From CAVQGZ01 sp963712175 (GTDB taxonomy: Bacteria; Actinomycetota; Actinomycetes; Jiangellales; Jiangellaceae), in the NCBI GenBank assembly GCA_963712175.1, contig CAVQGZ010000008.1, positions 124,001 through 188,000 of the forward strand: a stretch of DNA of 64,000 nucleotides, read 5' to 3'. The position numbers and the translations under genes are program-made. Every line of letters starts with the position of its first letter. Position 1 is the first letter of the stretch. Under the pieces are notes generated by a model that was given only the letters and a program-made list of their open reading frames with translations, was not told the DNA's origin and did not search any database. Below are positions 8,432-16,920 of the stretch, piece after piece.

Positions 8432-9256
8432 ATGACCACGGCAGTCGAGACAGCGCTGGGCGAGGCATCAGAGCACCTGAGAGTGAGCGTCGAGGCCGGC
8501 GTCGCAACGGTGCTGCTGGATCGCCCCGACAAGCACAACGCCATCTCCTACGCCATGTGGCAGGCCTTCGGACGCCTGATGCCCGTGCTCGCCGATGACG
8601 ACGAGATCGACGTCGTGGTGATGCGGGGGACTCCTGGAGGCCCGTTCAGTGCCGGCGCCGACATCGCCGAGTTCACCACGCTGCGCTCCGACCCCGTCGG
8701 TGCCGAGCAGTACGGCCTGGCTGTCGAAGCCGGGGAGCAGGCGATCATCCGATTCCCCAAGCCCACGATCGCCCTCGTCGAAGGCTTCGCCATCGGCGGC
8801 GGCACTCAGCTTGCCGTGGCCTGTGACCTACGGGTCTGCGGTGAGTCCTCCCGATTCGGCGTCACGCCGGCCAAGCTCGGGATCATCTACGCGCTGCCGT
8901 CCACGGCTCGCCTGGTCCAGACCGTCGGGTCGGCGTGGGCGCGGTGGATCCTGCTGACGGGCGAGCTCGTGCCGGCTGACGTGGCGCTGCGCATCGGGCT
9001 GGTCCACGAGGTGGTGCCGGACGACGTCGTCGCGCAGCGCGTCGGCGCCGTGGCACGCACCGTGGCCTCGCGCGCCCGGGTGTCCCTCCGGGGTGGCAAG
9101 GCGATGGTCGACAGGTCGGTCGCCGGCCGGTTCGACGAGGACGGCGAGGTGCTCGAGCTGTACCACGAGTCGTGGACGAGCGCGGAGTACGCCGAGGGCG
9201 TCGCGGCGTTCCTGGGCAAGCGTCCGCCGGACTTCCACGCAGCTCGGCAGCGCTGA
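8432..9256 (+). CDS. Enoyl-CoA hydratase/isomerase family protein
   Basis: A crotonase-fold protein of 274 residues. The oxyanion-hole segments are GGPFSAGADIAEF and EGFAIGGGTQLAVACDLRV, with an RFGVTPAKLGI segment where the catalytic glutamates vary in the family. It should hydrate or isomerise an acyl-CoA thioester, most likely in beta-oxidation; the exact substrate is unknown. ATG at 8432 follows 26 bp after the cupin gene. A second, distinct crotonase gene lies convergently 9 bp downstream. Confidence 0.87.
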   Translation: MTTAVETALGEASEHLRVSVEAGVATVLLDRPDKHNAISYAMWQAFGRLMPVLADDDEIDVVVMRGTPGGPFSAGADIAEFTTLRSDPVGAEQYGLAVEAGEQAIIRFPKPTIALVEGFAIGGGTQLAVACDLRVCGESSRFGVTPAKLGIIYALPSTARLVQTVGSAWARWILLTGELVPADVALRIGLVHEVVPDDVVAQRVGAVARTVASRARVSLRGGKAMVDRSVAGRFDEDGEVLELYHESWTSAEYAEGVAAFLGKRPPDFHAARQR

Positions 9257-9265
9257 CGACGCGCC

Positions 9266-10018
9266 TCAGAATCGTGGAGGGCGCTTCTCCATGAACGCGG
9301 TCACGGCCTCGACGAATTCCGGCGACTGAAGCCGATCCTTGAAGAGGGTCAGCTCGGTGCCGATCCGTTGGTCCAGGCCGGGAGTGTCATCGCGAAGAAG
9401 ATGTTTCGTCAGTCGAACAGCGGCGGGAGGCTGTGCAGCGACCCGGTCGGCGAAGGCTCGCGCAGCAGCGACCTGTTCGCCGGCAGCCACCACCCGAGTG
9501 ACGAGCCCGAGCTCGAGTGCCCGCTCGGCGTCGACGTTGTCGCCGGTGAGCAGGATGTCAGCAGCGCGCAGGTAGCCGACGATCCTGGGCAGCAGGAGCG
9601 AGCTTGCCGCCTCTGGAACCAGTGCCATGCTGACGAAGGGGAACTGCAGGACGGTGTCGTCGGCGGCGACGACGTAGTCGCAGTGCAGCAGCATGGTGGC
9701 GCCGATGCCCACGGCAGGGCCCTGGACCGCGGCGATCAGCGGCGTGCTTGAGCCGGCGAGGGCTTGCAGGAAGCGGAGCACGGGCGGGTTGTCATCGCCC
9801 ATCCCGGACAAGAAGTCCTGCAGGTCGTTCCCGGCACTGAAGGCCTGGCCCGCCCCGCTGATGAGGACGGTGCGCACGCTCGCGTCGGCCTCGGCCTCCT
9901 GCACCGCGTCGGCCATGGCCGCGTACATGGCCGACGTGATCGCGTTCTTCTTCGTCGGCCTGTTGAGCTCGATCTCGACGCTTGACGGCGTCCGAGTGAC
10001 GTTGACGAGGTCGGTCAT
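9266..10018 (-). CDS. Enoyl-CoA hydratase/isomerase family protein
   Basis: A 250-residue crotonase with FSAGNDLQDFL and GPAVGIGATMLLHCDYVVAA as the oxyanion-hole loops, and PFVSMALVPEAASSLLLPRIVG after them. The GNDLQDF form and the C-terminal FMEKRPPRF are typical of enoyl-CoA delta-isomerase/hydratase relatives. It lies 10 bp downstream of the SDR gene on the same strand, so the two are likely one acyl-CoA or terpenoid degradation unit, controlled with the divergent PadR gene. It is distinct in sequence from the crotonase encoded at 8432. Confidence 0.86.
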   Translation of the reverse strand: MTDLVNVTRTPSSVEIELNRPTKKNAITSAMYAAMADAVQEAEADASVRTVLISGAGQAFSAGNDLQDFLSGMGDDNPPVLRFLQALAGSSTPLIAAVQGPAVGIGATMLLHCDYVVAADDTVLQFPFVSMALVPEAASSLLLPRIVGYLRAADILLTGDNVDAERALELGLVTRVVAAGEQVAAARAFADRVAAQPPAAVRLTKHLLRDDTPGLDQRIGTELTLFKDRLQSPEFVEAVTAFMEKRPPRF

Positions 10019-10028
10019 TCGCGTCGCC

Positions 10029-10907
10029 CTAGTTCCGCGCGTCGAACGCGTTGGTGACCTCGCCGGCGAAGCGTTCCGCCACCTCGTCGGGGATGAAGAA
10101 GTCCATCAGAGGCTTCTGGCCGCTCCCAGGTCCGTAGCCGCTGAAGTCGGTGACACCCTCCTGGCGCAGCACCTCTTCGTCGATGAAGAAGTTGCCGGTG
10201 CACTCGCGCGACGGGCGGCACAGGATCGCGTGGGCGGCATCTGCGAGAACCTCGGGGGTGCGGCTGACCGAGGCCATCTGGTCACCGCCGAGCACGTTGC
10301 GCACAGCGGCCGTGTCGATGGTGGTGAGCGGCCACAGCGAGTTCACAGCCACCCCCTGGTCGGCAAACTCCGCGGACATGCCCAGGGTGCAGAGGCTCAT
10401 GCCCATCTTCGCGGTTGTGTAGGCCACGTGGTTGGCGAACCACTTCGCCGCCATGTCCAGCGGGGGCGCCATGTTGAGGATGTGGGGGTTCTCGGCGGTG
10501 AGCAGGTGCGGTAGGCACGCCTTCGAGACGAGGAACGTGCCGCGTGCGTTGACCTGGTTCATCAGGTCGTAGCGCTTCATCTCGGTCGCCAGCGTGCCTG
10601 TCAGGCTGATGGCACTTGCGTTGTTCACGCAGATGTCGATGCCGCCGAACTCGTCCACCGTCTTCTGCACGGCCGCCAGCACCTGCTCCTCATGGCGGAT
10701 GTCGCAGTGGACTCCGAGCGCCTGGCCCCCTGACGCACGGATCTCGTCGGCCGCGGTGGACAGCGTGCCGGGCAGCTTCGGGTGCGGGTCCACGGTCTTC
10801 GCCGCGATGGCGATGTTCGCCCCGTCTCGTGCGGCCCGACGGGCGATGGCGAGGCCGATGCCTCGGGTGGCACCGGTGATGAACAACGTCTTTCCAGCCA
10901 GGGACAC
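10029..10907 (-). CDS. SDR-family oxidoreductase, HSDL2-like
   Basis: A 292-residue short-chain dehydrogenase. The cofactor motif is GATRGIG near the N-terminus, NNAS marks the central strand, and YTTAK carries the catalytic Tyr-Lys pair. The long C-terminal section (FFIDEEVLRQEGVTDF) matches the hydroxysteroid-dehydrogenase-like-2 group, which acts on fatty or branched acyl substrates. GTG at 10907 places the start directly before SLAGKTLFITG. Reading further upstream would run into the operator and the divergent PadR gene. It probably heads a two-gene unit with the crotonase. Confidence 0.86.
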   Translation of the reverse strand: MSLAGKTLFITGATRGIGLAIARRAARDGANIAIAAKTVDPHPKLPGTLSTAADEIRASGGQALGVHCDIRHEEQVLAAVQKTVDEFGGIDICVNNASAISLTGTLATEMKRYDLMNQVNARGTFLVSKACLPHLLTAENPHILNMAPPLDMAAKWFANHVAYTTAKMGMSLCTLGMSAEFADQGVAVNSLWPLTTIDTAAVRNVLGGDQMASVSRTPEVLADAAHAILCRPSRECTGNFFIDEEVLRQEGVTDFSGYGPGSGQKPLMDFFIPDEVAERFAGEVTNAFDARN

Positions 10908-10943
10908 AGCGAACTCCTCGTCGTGGTGGGTGGCGTCAGGGTA

Positions 10944-10963
10944 ATATGCCACTTCACGCATAT
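10944..10963. promoter_or_regulatory. Inverted repeat ATATGC-N8-GCATAT in PadR/SDR divergent promoter
   Basis: Perfect 6-bp arms separated by eight bases in the 68-bp gap between the SDR and PadR genes. It overlaps TAATAT (10942-10947), a good -10 for the PadR gene, whose ribosome site AAGGAG lies at 10966-10971. The ATGC-type dyad agrees with known PadR operators, so it may control both genes. Confidence 0.6.
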
Positions 10964-10975
10964 GCAAGGAGACGC

Positions 10976-11524
10976 ATGGCACTGTCCGAGGCGATCCTCG
11001 TCTGCCTCGCGGACGAGGCGCTGACGGGGTACGACCTCGCCAAGACCTTCTCGGAGTCGATCGGCTTCTTCTGGCACGCCGACCACCAGCAGATCTATCG
11101 CGTCCTGCGCCAGCTGAAGGACGACGGCCTCGTCACTGACGAGCTCGTGGTGCAGCAGGGCCGACCCAACAAGAAGGTGTACTCGATCACCCAGGCCGGG
11201 CGCGAGCGGCTCCTGCAGTGGTCACGCCAGACGCACGCGGCTCCACCGGTCAAGGACGACCTGCTGGTCAAGCTCTATGGACTGCGCGACGTCGACGTGC
11301 TTGCGGTGCGCTCGCAGGTCGCCGATCGTCTCCAGCAGCACCAGCAACGGCTCGCCCTCTACGAGAGGATCGAGGCAACCGCCTACCGCGACGTCGCCCC
11401 CGACGACGCAGCTGCGACCGGGCGCCTGCTCGGCCTACAGCTGGGCCTGGCGTACGAGCGCAGCTGGATCGAGTGGTGCGAGCAGGCCCTGGGTCGCCTT
11501 GAGCAGCTCAGCGAGGGCTCGTGA
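10976..11524 (+). CDS. PadR-family transcriptional regulator
   Basis: A 182-residue regulator. The winged helix is ALSEAILVCLADEALTGYDL with YRVLRQLKDDGLVTDEL and KKVYSITQAGRERLL, and the C-terminal half has the Vir_act_alpha_C coiled-coil (LQQHQQRLALYERIE). ATG at 10976 follows AAGGAG with five bases of spacing. It is divergent from the SDR/crotonase pair, the usual arrangement for a repressor and its target; effectors of such PadR proteins are commonly small aromatic or acyl compounds. Confidence 0.88.
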   Translation: MALSEAILVCLADEALTGYDLAKTFSESIGFFWHADHQQIYRVLRQLKDDGLVTDELVVQQGRPNKKVYSITQAGRERLLQWSRQTHAAPPVKDDLLVKLYGLRDVDVLAVRSQVADRLQQHQQRLALYERIEATAYRDVAPDDAAATGRLLGLQLGLAYERSWIEWCEQALGRLEQLSEGS

Positions 11525-11906
11525 GCGGATCCTCCCGGTATGGATCCAGCGCGGCTCGCATCATGGGAACCTGTAGCGGCAACCGCGCCCACACGGCCGC
11601 CTTCACGGCCGGATGGGAAGCCGAGCGCTGGGTGACGATCGCGTGCCACCAGTTGCCCGGCCAGACCGCGGCCAGAGTCACGGCGGTCGCGGCCGGCGCC
11701 CAGCGGTATCCCCGCACCAAGCCGACGGCGCAGGTGAGCTCGGCGACGCCCGTCGCGATGATCCACGCGTCTGGCCCCGGGAGCGTCGGTGGGATGAGTG
11801 GGCGGAACAGCGACGGCCGTAGCAGGTGCGCGGCGCCACTCACCGAGAAGGCGACTACGACGCCGGCGGCGCCCATCCGCAACGTCGGCATCCTCATCTC
11901 CTTCAT
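11508..11906 (-). CDS. DoxX-like small membrane protein
   Basis: A 132-residue protein with four hydrophobic segments (MGAAGVVVAFSVSGAAHLL, DAWIIATGVAELTCAVGLV, PAATAVTLAAVWPGNWWHAI and a C-terminal helix), matching the DoxX-like family of quinone-associated membrane proteins. ATG at 11906 is chosen because GGAGGTGATC lies immediately before it, an exact complement of the 16S rRNA 3' end. Its 3' end overlaps the convergent PadR gene by 17 bp. Function is unassigned. Confidence 0.75.
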   Translation of the reverse strand: MKEMRMPTLRMGAAGVVVAFSVSGAAHLLRPSLFRPLIPPTLPGPDAWIIATGVAELTCAVGLVRGYRWAPAATAVTLAAVWPGNWWHAIVTQRSASHPAVKAAVWARLPLQVPMMRAALDPYREDPLTSPR

Positions 11907-11991
11907 GATCACCTCCGTCATCGCGGTCCGCCGGGTCGGGCGCGCGTCGCCCGGACGTGCCTCGCAGCGAGTATGCCCGGATACTTGAGCG

Positions 11992-12567
11992 GTGAGCGCA
12001 CCGCAGGCGCAGTCGAGGGGTCGACTGGCGAGTATTGCCGCTCCCGTGCTCGTCCTGGTCGCCCTCATGTGGGCAGCCGAGCTCGTCGACGCCATCCTTC
12101 CGCTCACCCTGGACCAGTGGGGGATACGACCTCGGACGGCGTCCGGCCTGTTCGGCGTGGTCCTGGCGCCGTTCCTGCACGCCGACCTCGCCCACCTGGT
12201 GGCCAACACCGCTCCCTTCGTCGTGCTGGGTCTGCTCGTGGCCTGGAGAAGCCGGGACCGGTTCTGGGCGGTCCTCGCCCTCATCACGGTCGCGGGAGGC
12301 CTGGGCGTGTGGCTGCTCAGCTCACCCTCGACCATCACCATCGGCGCGAGCGGTGTGGTGTTCGGACTGGCGGCGTACCTGGTCACCGCCGGGGTGCTCA
12401 CCCGGCACTGGCTGGACATCGTCATCGCGGTCGGTGTCGTCCTCGTCTACGGGACGATGCTCACCGGTCTCCTGCCCTTCGCGGTGTCAGCCGGGGTCTC
12501 CTGGCTGGCTCACCTGACCGGGGCGCTCGCGGGGGTTGGTGCGGCGTTCGCATTCGCTCGCCGCTGA
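11992..12567 (+). CDS. Rhomboid-family intramembrane serine protease
   Basis: A 191-residue protein with about six membrane helices. The catalytic GASG motif places the nucleophile at Ser120, and the partner histidine is His174 in SWLAHLTGA. The L1-like segment HADLAHLVANTAPF is also typical of rhomboids. It cleaves membrane-anchored substrates inside the bilayer; the substrate is unknown. GTG at 11992 starts the protein. It stands alone, divergent from DoxX and convergent with the thioredoxin-reductase-like gene. Confidence 0.9.
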   Translation: MSAPQAQSRGRLASIAAPVLVLVALMWAAELVDAILPLTLDQWGIRPRTASGLFGVVLAPFLHADLAHLVANTAPFVVLGLLVAWRSRDRFWAVLALITVAGGLGVWLLSSPSTITIGASGVVFGLAAYLVTAGVLTRHWLDIVIAVGVVLVYGTMLTGLLPFAVSAGVSWLAHLTGALAGVGAAFAFARR

Positions 12568-12585
12568 CCTGCGGGCCGGGCCCGG

Positions 12586-14283
12586 CTACGGCGTGGGGTT
12601 CAGCCGCGTGAGCACCTGGCTGACGACGACGGACCCCTCGCCCACGCTGGCTGCGACCCGCTTCACCGACCCGGAGCGCACGTCGCCGACGGCGAACACC
12701 CCCGGGAGCGAGGTCTCGTAGGGAAGCGGCGGCTGCTCGAGCGGCCAGGCGTCGCTCGGGACGTCCCTGCCGGTCAGCACGAAGCCACGGGCATCGCGCA
12801 GCACAGCCTCGGGAAGCCACTGGGTGTGCGGCACCGCGCCGATCATGATCAGCAGCCCCTCCACGTCCAGGTGCTGTGTCTCGCCAGAGCCTCGGTCTCG
12901 GACGGTCAGCCCACGCAGCCGGTCCTGCCCGTCCCCGTCGACCGCCTCGACGTTCGTCCGTACGGTCACCTTCGACTCGGCGGCCAGCTCGTCGATGAGA
13001 TAGGCCGACATCGAGGTCTCGAGGTCGGCGTCACGAACCAGCAGCGTCACGTGGCTGGCGTATCGGGCCAGGTACATCACGGCTTGACCGGCGGAGTTCC
13101 CGCCGCCGACGACGGCTACCGGCACCCCGGAGAACGACCTCGCCTCCGAGGGGGATGCGCCGTAGAAGACTCCTGACCCGAGGTGGCGCTCGATGCTCTC
13201 CACGCCCAGGCGCCGGTAGGCGACGCCCAGGCAGAGGACGACGCTGCGCGTGCGCACGTCGCCCTGACCGGCGATGCTCAGAACCAGCTCGTCCCCGTCC
13301 TTCGTCATCGCGCTGACCTCGTGGGTCATCAGGAAGCGAGCACCGAAGACCCACGCCTGCTGGTAGCCGCGCTGCGCCAGCTCGGCTCCGGTCACCCCAC
13401 GGTTGAAGCCGAGGTAGTTGCGGATCAACGTGCTGGTCGCCGCCTGTCCTCCGAGCGCCTCACGCTCCACGACCAGGGCCTCGAGGCCCTCGGCCGCCGA
13501 GTACACGGCGGTGGCGAGCCCGGAGGGGCCGGCGCCGACGACGACCACGTCCACCGTGCCGATCCCGTCGACGTCGGTGCTGACCCCCCACCCACCCACG
13601 ACCTCGGAGTTGGACGGGTCGCGGAGCACGCGGTTGCCGAGGGCGGGCATCACCATGACGACCTCAGCGGGGTCGTCGAGCTCGACGCCCGCATCCAGCA
13701 TCAGGCGGGTGGCCTGCTGGCTGTCGCGTGCGACGAGCGCGTGCGGCACTCCGTTTCGAGTGAGCAGGTTGTCGATCTCGTGACCGCGCGCGTCCCACTG
13801 ACCGGCGATGACGGCGATCTCCGGAGGGCCCTGGCGCTGGCTGCGGCTCCACTCGTGGAGAAACTCGGCCACGGTCCGGTGGAAGAACTCGTCCGGGCTC
13901 TTCCACGGCTTGAGCACGTAGTAGTCGATGGACCCGACCGCCATGCCGCGCAGGATCAGGTCAGCCATCGATCGGTCGGCCCACCCTCCCCACGGCATCA
14001 GCAGCGCGCGTCTCGCCTCGGGGAACCACGTCCTGGTATCGGCGAGCAGCGGCTCGACCTCGGCCTGCGGGAGCTCGGTGTCGAGCAGCAGCAGCGCCGT
14101 CTCTCCGCCGACGGCTGTGGTGGACTCCAGCACCGACCGCGCCGCTGCGATGGTCGATTCCCCCCGCACTCTGAAGTCCCCGCCGATGCGCGAGGACAGG
14201 GCGCCCTCGGCTCGGTCGAGGGCCGCCGGGTCGGGGTCGACGACGAGCACCAAGGGCCTGAGCACCCCCGAGACACTAGTCAC
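12586..14283 (-). CDS. Receiver-like / thioredoxin-like / thioredoxin-reductase-like fusion flavoprotein
   Basis: A 565-residue three-part protein. Residues 10-150 resemble a response-regulator receiver (VVDPDP, acidic Asp68 in LLLLDTELP, Lys125 in YYVLKPW). Residues 155-230 look like a glutaredoxin/thioredoxin-fold segment (IAVIAGQWDARGHEI). From 245 a thioredoxin-reductase module begins with the FAD motif GAGPSG (250-255), an NAD(P) motif VVGGGNSAGQA and a C-terminal GVFAVGDVR. The CxxC redox pair of true thioredoxin reductases is absent: the equivalent place reads VFYGASPSEA. It is therefore probably an NAD(P)H:FAD oxidoreductase that is not a classical thioredoxin reductase. Similar fusions exist in actinobacteria. 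Confidence 0.83.
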   Translation of the reverse strand: MTSVSGVLRPLVLVVDPDPAALDRAEGALSSRIGGDFRVRGESTIAAARSVLESTTAVGGETALLLLDTELPQAEVEPLLADTRTWFPEARRALLMPWGGWADRSMADLILRGMAVGSIDYYVLKPWKSPDEFFHRTVAEFLHEWSRSQRQGPPEIAVIAGQWDARGHEIDNLLTRNGVPHALVARDSQQATRLMLDAGVELDDPAEVVMVMPALGNRVLRDPSNSEVVGGWGVSTDVDGIGTVDVVVVGAGPSGLATAVYSAAEGLEALVVEREALGGQAATSTLIRNYLGFNRGVTGAELAQRGYQQAWVFGARFLMTHEVSAMTKDGDELVLSIAGQGDVRTRSVVLCLGVAYRRLGVESIERHLGSGVFYGASPSEARSFSGVPVAVVGGGNSAGQAVMYLARYASHVTLLVRDADLETSMSAYLIDELAAESKVTVRTNVEAVDGDGQDRLRGLTVRDRGSGETQHLDVEGLLIMIGAVPHTQWLPEAVLRDARGFVLTGRDVPSDAWPLEQPPLPYETSLPGVFAVGDVRSGSVKRVAASVGEGSVVVSQVLTRLNPTP

Positions 14284-14342
14284 TGGAGGTCACTCAGGCG
14301 GGCTGCTTGTCCGGACTCGCGCCATACCCGGCTACGTCCCCG

Positions 14343-14558
14343 CTAGCGGTGGGAGCCCCGGACCTCCAGGGTGTCGAGCAGAGAACGCGTCGTGGCGGCT
14401 ACGTCACGGACTGCCGCGTCGAAGGCCACGGCGTTGTGCGCGGCGGGGCTGCGGAAGCCGCTCACCTTGCGCACGTACTGCAGCGCCGCGGCATGGATGT
14501 CGTCGTCATCGACGTCGTCGGTGTAGGGAGGCCGCAAGGTCTTGATGCTTCGGCACAT
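14343..14558 (-). CDS. DUF2277 family protein
   Basis: A 71-residue protein beginning MCRSIKTLR, with IHAAALQYVRKVSGFRSP in the middle; both are diagnostic for DUF2277, a conserved small family in actinobacteria with no known role. The start at 14558 lies four bases after the acyltransferase stop, so the two are cotranscribed. Upstream extension of the frame is non-conserved. Confidence 0.85.
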   Translation of the reverse strand: MCRSIKTLRPPYTDDVDDDDIHAAALQYVRKVSGFRSPAAHNAVAFDAAVRDVAATTRSLLDTLEVRGSHR

Positions 14559-14562
14559 CACG

Positions 14563-15780
14563 TCAGCGTAGGACGACGGGGCCGGCAGGCCCTGCCTGAT
14601 GTCTCGGGTCTGAGCCGCCCCGGTCGGCGGCGTGAAGGGGAACGAGGAGCGTGCTGACGCCTCGAGCGGCCCGCTGGGTAAGGAACTCCAGCGGGCCTTG
14701 TCCGACGAACCGGCGCCAGGCCATGGCCACGGTGGTGGCCACAAGCACATGCCACCAGTACGCGTGCGGCAGGCTGGGTGGCAGCCAGTCGTCCAGCAGC
14801 ACGACGTGAAGGCTGTAGAGGGTCAGCGACATGGCCCCCACGGCGACCAGCGGCGAGGCCCACAAGCGCGGCCGTGACAGCACCAGCAGGAACAAGCCGA
14901 GGACGGCCATGGACGAGCCGATGGTCGCGGCGAGGTCGAATGGCGTCGCGGTGTGCGGGGTCGCGACGGTGAGCCACCACCACGAGCCGGTCGGTGTCGT
15001 ACCGAGCAGCCCCGCGCTCAGAGCGGTCGACAGGGGCTGGCCGAGGACCTCGGGGTGCTGCCCCTCGAGCGCGCTCAGCCCCCCGAGCCGGGACACCAGC
15101 ACATGAGAGGTCAGCGTCGACGCGATGGTCAGCGCGAGGCCGCCACCCAGAAGCCCGCGCGCGACGCGCGGACTTCGCAGCGGCAGCTTGCCGATGGCCA
15201 GCCCCGCGAGCAGGTAGGCCAGCCAGGGCAGCGCCGGGTAGTACCCGGTCAGCGTGAGCTCGCTGAGCGCCGCCCACAGCGAGCGGTCGAAGAAGTCGAG
15301 GGTGGGCACGGCGTAGGAGGCCGGTGGCAGCGAAGGCCTCAGAAGGTGTGACAACACGGGGACGACGATCGCGATGCCGGCGGAGCACGCGGCCAACGCA
15401 CGACTGGACAGGCCGAGGAAGGGCAGCGTCAGCACGAAGAGGACGCCGTAGTACACGAGGATCACCGCCACCCCGCTGTCGAGCATGCCGAGGGCAAGCC
15501 CGATGGCCACCAGCAGGAGGGCGCGGGTCGCGACCGCCACCCGGTCGTGCACCCGGCGCCGTGCCGTCGTGGTCGGCGTCCAGCGGGTGAGCAGGGCGAG
15601 CCCGACCCCGGCGAGCACGGCGAACAGGGCCGACGAGCGACCCGCCGCCAGCCGGAACGCAAGGCTGACCTCACCGTCGGGCGTGACCGCGGGCACGATG
15701 TGCACCGCCATCATCCCCAGCAGGGCGGCACCGCGAGCGGCGTCCACGCCCAGCACGCGGTGCTGGACCCAGGTGCTCAC
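14563..15780 (-). CDS. DUF1624/YeiB-like membrane acyltransferase
   Basis: A 405-residue polytopic membrane protein with about ten hydrophobic helices. The N-terminus VLGVDAARGAALLGMMAVH is the signature of the heparan-alpha-glucosaminide N-acetyltransferase/DUF1624-YeiB group, and a DUF418-like helix cluster follows. Family members are thought to move acyl groups across the membrane onto surface glycans; the acceptor here is unknown. GTG at 15780 is chosen because it directly precedes the conserved N-terminus. The longer frame to 16491 runs antisense through the glyoxalase-like gene. Confidence 0.78.
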   Translation of the reverse strand: MSTWVQHRVLGVDAARGAALLGMMAVHIVPAVTPDGEVSLAFRLAAGRSSALFAVLAGVGLALLTRWTPTTTARRRVHDRVAVATRALLLVAIGLALGMLDSGVAVILVYYGVLFVLTLPFLGLSSRALAACSAGIAIVVPVLSHLLRPSLPPASYAVPTLDFFDRSLWAALSELTLTGYYPALPWLAYLLAGLAIGKLPLRSPRVARGLLGGGLALTIASTLTSHVLVSRLGGLSALEGQHPEVLGQPLSTALSAGLLGTTPTGSWWWLTVATPHTATPFDLAATIGSSMAVLGLFLLVLSRPRLWASPLVAVGAMSLTLYSLHVVLLDDWLPPSLPHAYWWHVLVATTVAMAWRRFVGQGPLEFLTQRAARGVSTLLVPLHAADRGGSDPRHQAGPAGPVVLR

Positions 15781-15885
15781 AGGCCGACCGTAGATGCCTG
15801 CCGGTCCGGTGGCCTGCTGCACGGTGTCCACAGCGGGGTCGACCCCGGTTTCACTCCCGACAACCGATGCTGCTTCTATGTGGCC

Positions 15886-16524
15886 ATGCGCCTGGACCAC
15901 GTCGTGTACGCGGCTGAGCCCGATGGTCTCGACGCGACGGCGGCTCGACTGGGGGACGCGCTCGACGTCGAGTTCGTCGATGGCGGCGTTCACCCCGGCT
16001 TCGGTACGCGCAACAAGATCCTGCCCCTGTCCCGCGGGCACTACCTCGAGGTCGTCGAGGTGCTCGACCACCCGGCCGTGGACAAGATGCCGTTCGGCCA
16101 AGCGGTTCGCGCCCGCTCGAGCGAGGGCGGCGGGTGGCTCGGATGGGTCGTGGCTGTCGACGACATCGCCCCGGTCGAGCAGCGCCTTGGCCGGGCTGCC
16201 TACGACGGCCACCGGACTCGCCCGGACGGCGTCGAGCTGTTCTGGAAGCAGATCGGGGTCACGGGGCTCATGAACGATCCCCAGCTGCCCTTCTTCATCT
16301 CCTGGTCGATCGACGCGTCCATCCATCCGAGTGCCGAGGCGTCTGGGGCGGTCGGGCTCTCGCGGCTGGACATCGCCGGAGACCCGCAGCGGCTGGTCGA
16401 CTGGCTCGGTGAGCCGGAGAGCCACCCGCTCGACGACGTCGATGTGCAGTGGCTGGCGCCGCACGGGACCCCCGGCCTGCTGGCGGCGCACTTCACGACG
16501 CCGAACGGCGCGGTGAGCATCTAG
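15886..16524 (+). CDS. VOC/glyoxalase-like domain protein
   Basis: A 212-residue protein opening with MRLDHVVYAAEPDGLDAT and continuing with NKILPLSRGHYLEVVEVLD, the form of the Glyoxalase_3-like domain in which the metal-binding His and Glu fall on paired strands. Related proteins are metal-dependent isomerases or dioxygenases, or carry no known activity. ATG at 15886 starts the conserved block. It is divergent from the membrane acyltransferase, with a 105-bp gap. Confidence 0.78.
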   Translation: MRLDHVVYAAEPDGLDATAARLGDALDVEFVDGGVHPGFGTRNKILPLSRGHYLEVVEVLDHPAVDKMPFGQAVRARSSEGGGWLGWVVAVDDIAPVEQRLGRAAYDGHRTRPDGVELFWKQIGVTGLMNDPQLPFFISWSIDASIHPSAEASGAVGLSRLDIAGDPQRLVDWLGEPESHPLDDVDVQWLAPHGTPGLLAAHFTTPNGAVSI

Positions 16525-16557
16525 GCCCGCTGCGCCACGCGGCTCGACCGCGACGTC

Positions 16558-16863
16558 TCAGCCCGAACCGGCTCCGAACAGGTCGAGCAGGTCGGCGACC
16601 TCTCGTCGTGCCTCGAGCGGGTGGCGAAAGCGGCCGCCGGGCAGCACCTGGTAGTGGTTGCGTCGACCCTGGCGTGTCACGACGAGGTAGCCGTCGCCGG
16701 CCAGGTCGTGGACGATCTTCTGAGTCGCCCGTTCCGTGATGCCGACCCGGTCCGCGATGTCTCGCAGCCGGATGTCGGGGTCGGCAGCGATGCACAGCAG
16801 CACGTGGGCGTGGTTGGTGAGAAAGGTCCACTCTCCGGCAGCCACGAGCGTTGACCGTAGCAA
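16558..16863 (-). CDS. Small winged-helix transcriptional regulator
   Basis: A 101-residue DNA-binding protein. The helix-turn-helix is IRLRDIADRVGITERATQKIVHDLAGDGYL, followed by a wing VVTRQGRRNHYQV and a short C-terminal helix. It resembles compact ArsR/MarR-like regulators without an effector domain. ATG at 16863 is used. Target genes are not evident; the nearest minus-strand gene lies 57 bp upstream. Confidence 0.78.
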   Translation of the reverse strand: MLRSTLVAAGEWTFLTNHAHVLLCIAADPDIRLRDIADRVGITERATQKIVHDLAGDGYLVVTRQGRRNHYQVLPGGRFRHPLEARREVADLLDLFGAGSG

Positions 16864-16920
16864 CCCGACGCCGACCCCGGCATCGTCCGAGGCCCGCGTG
16901 GGCTGCGAGCTGCTGCGCTG

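Noticed and set aside
15781..16491. Upstream extension of the membrane acyltransferase
   Set aside because: It would run antisense through the glyoxalase-like gene, and the conserved N-terminus begins at 15780.
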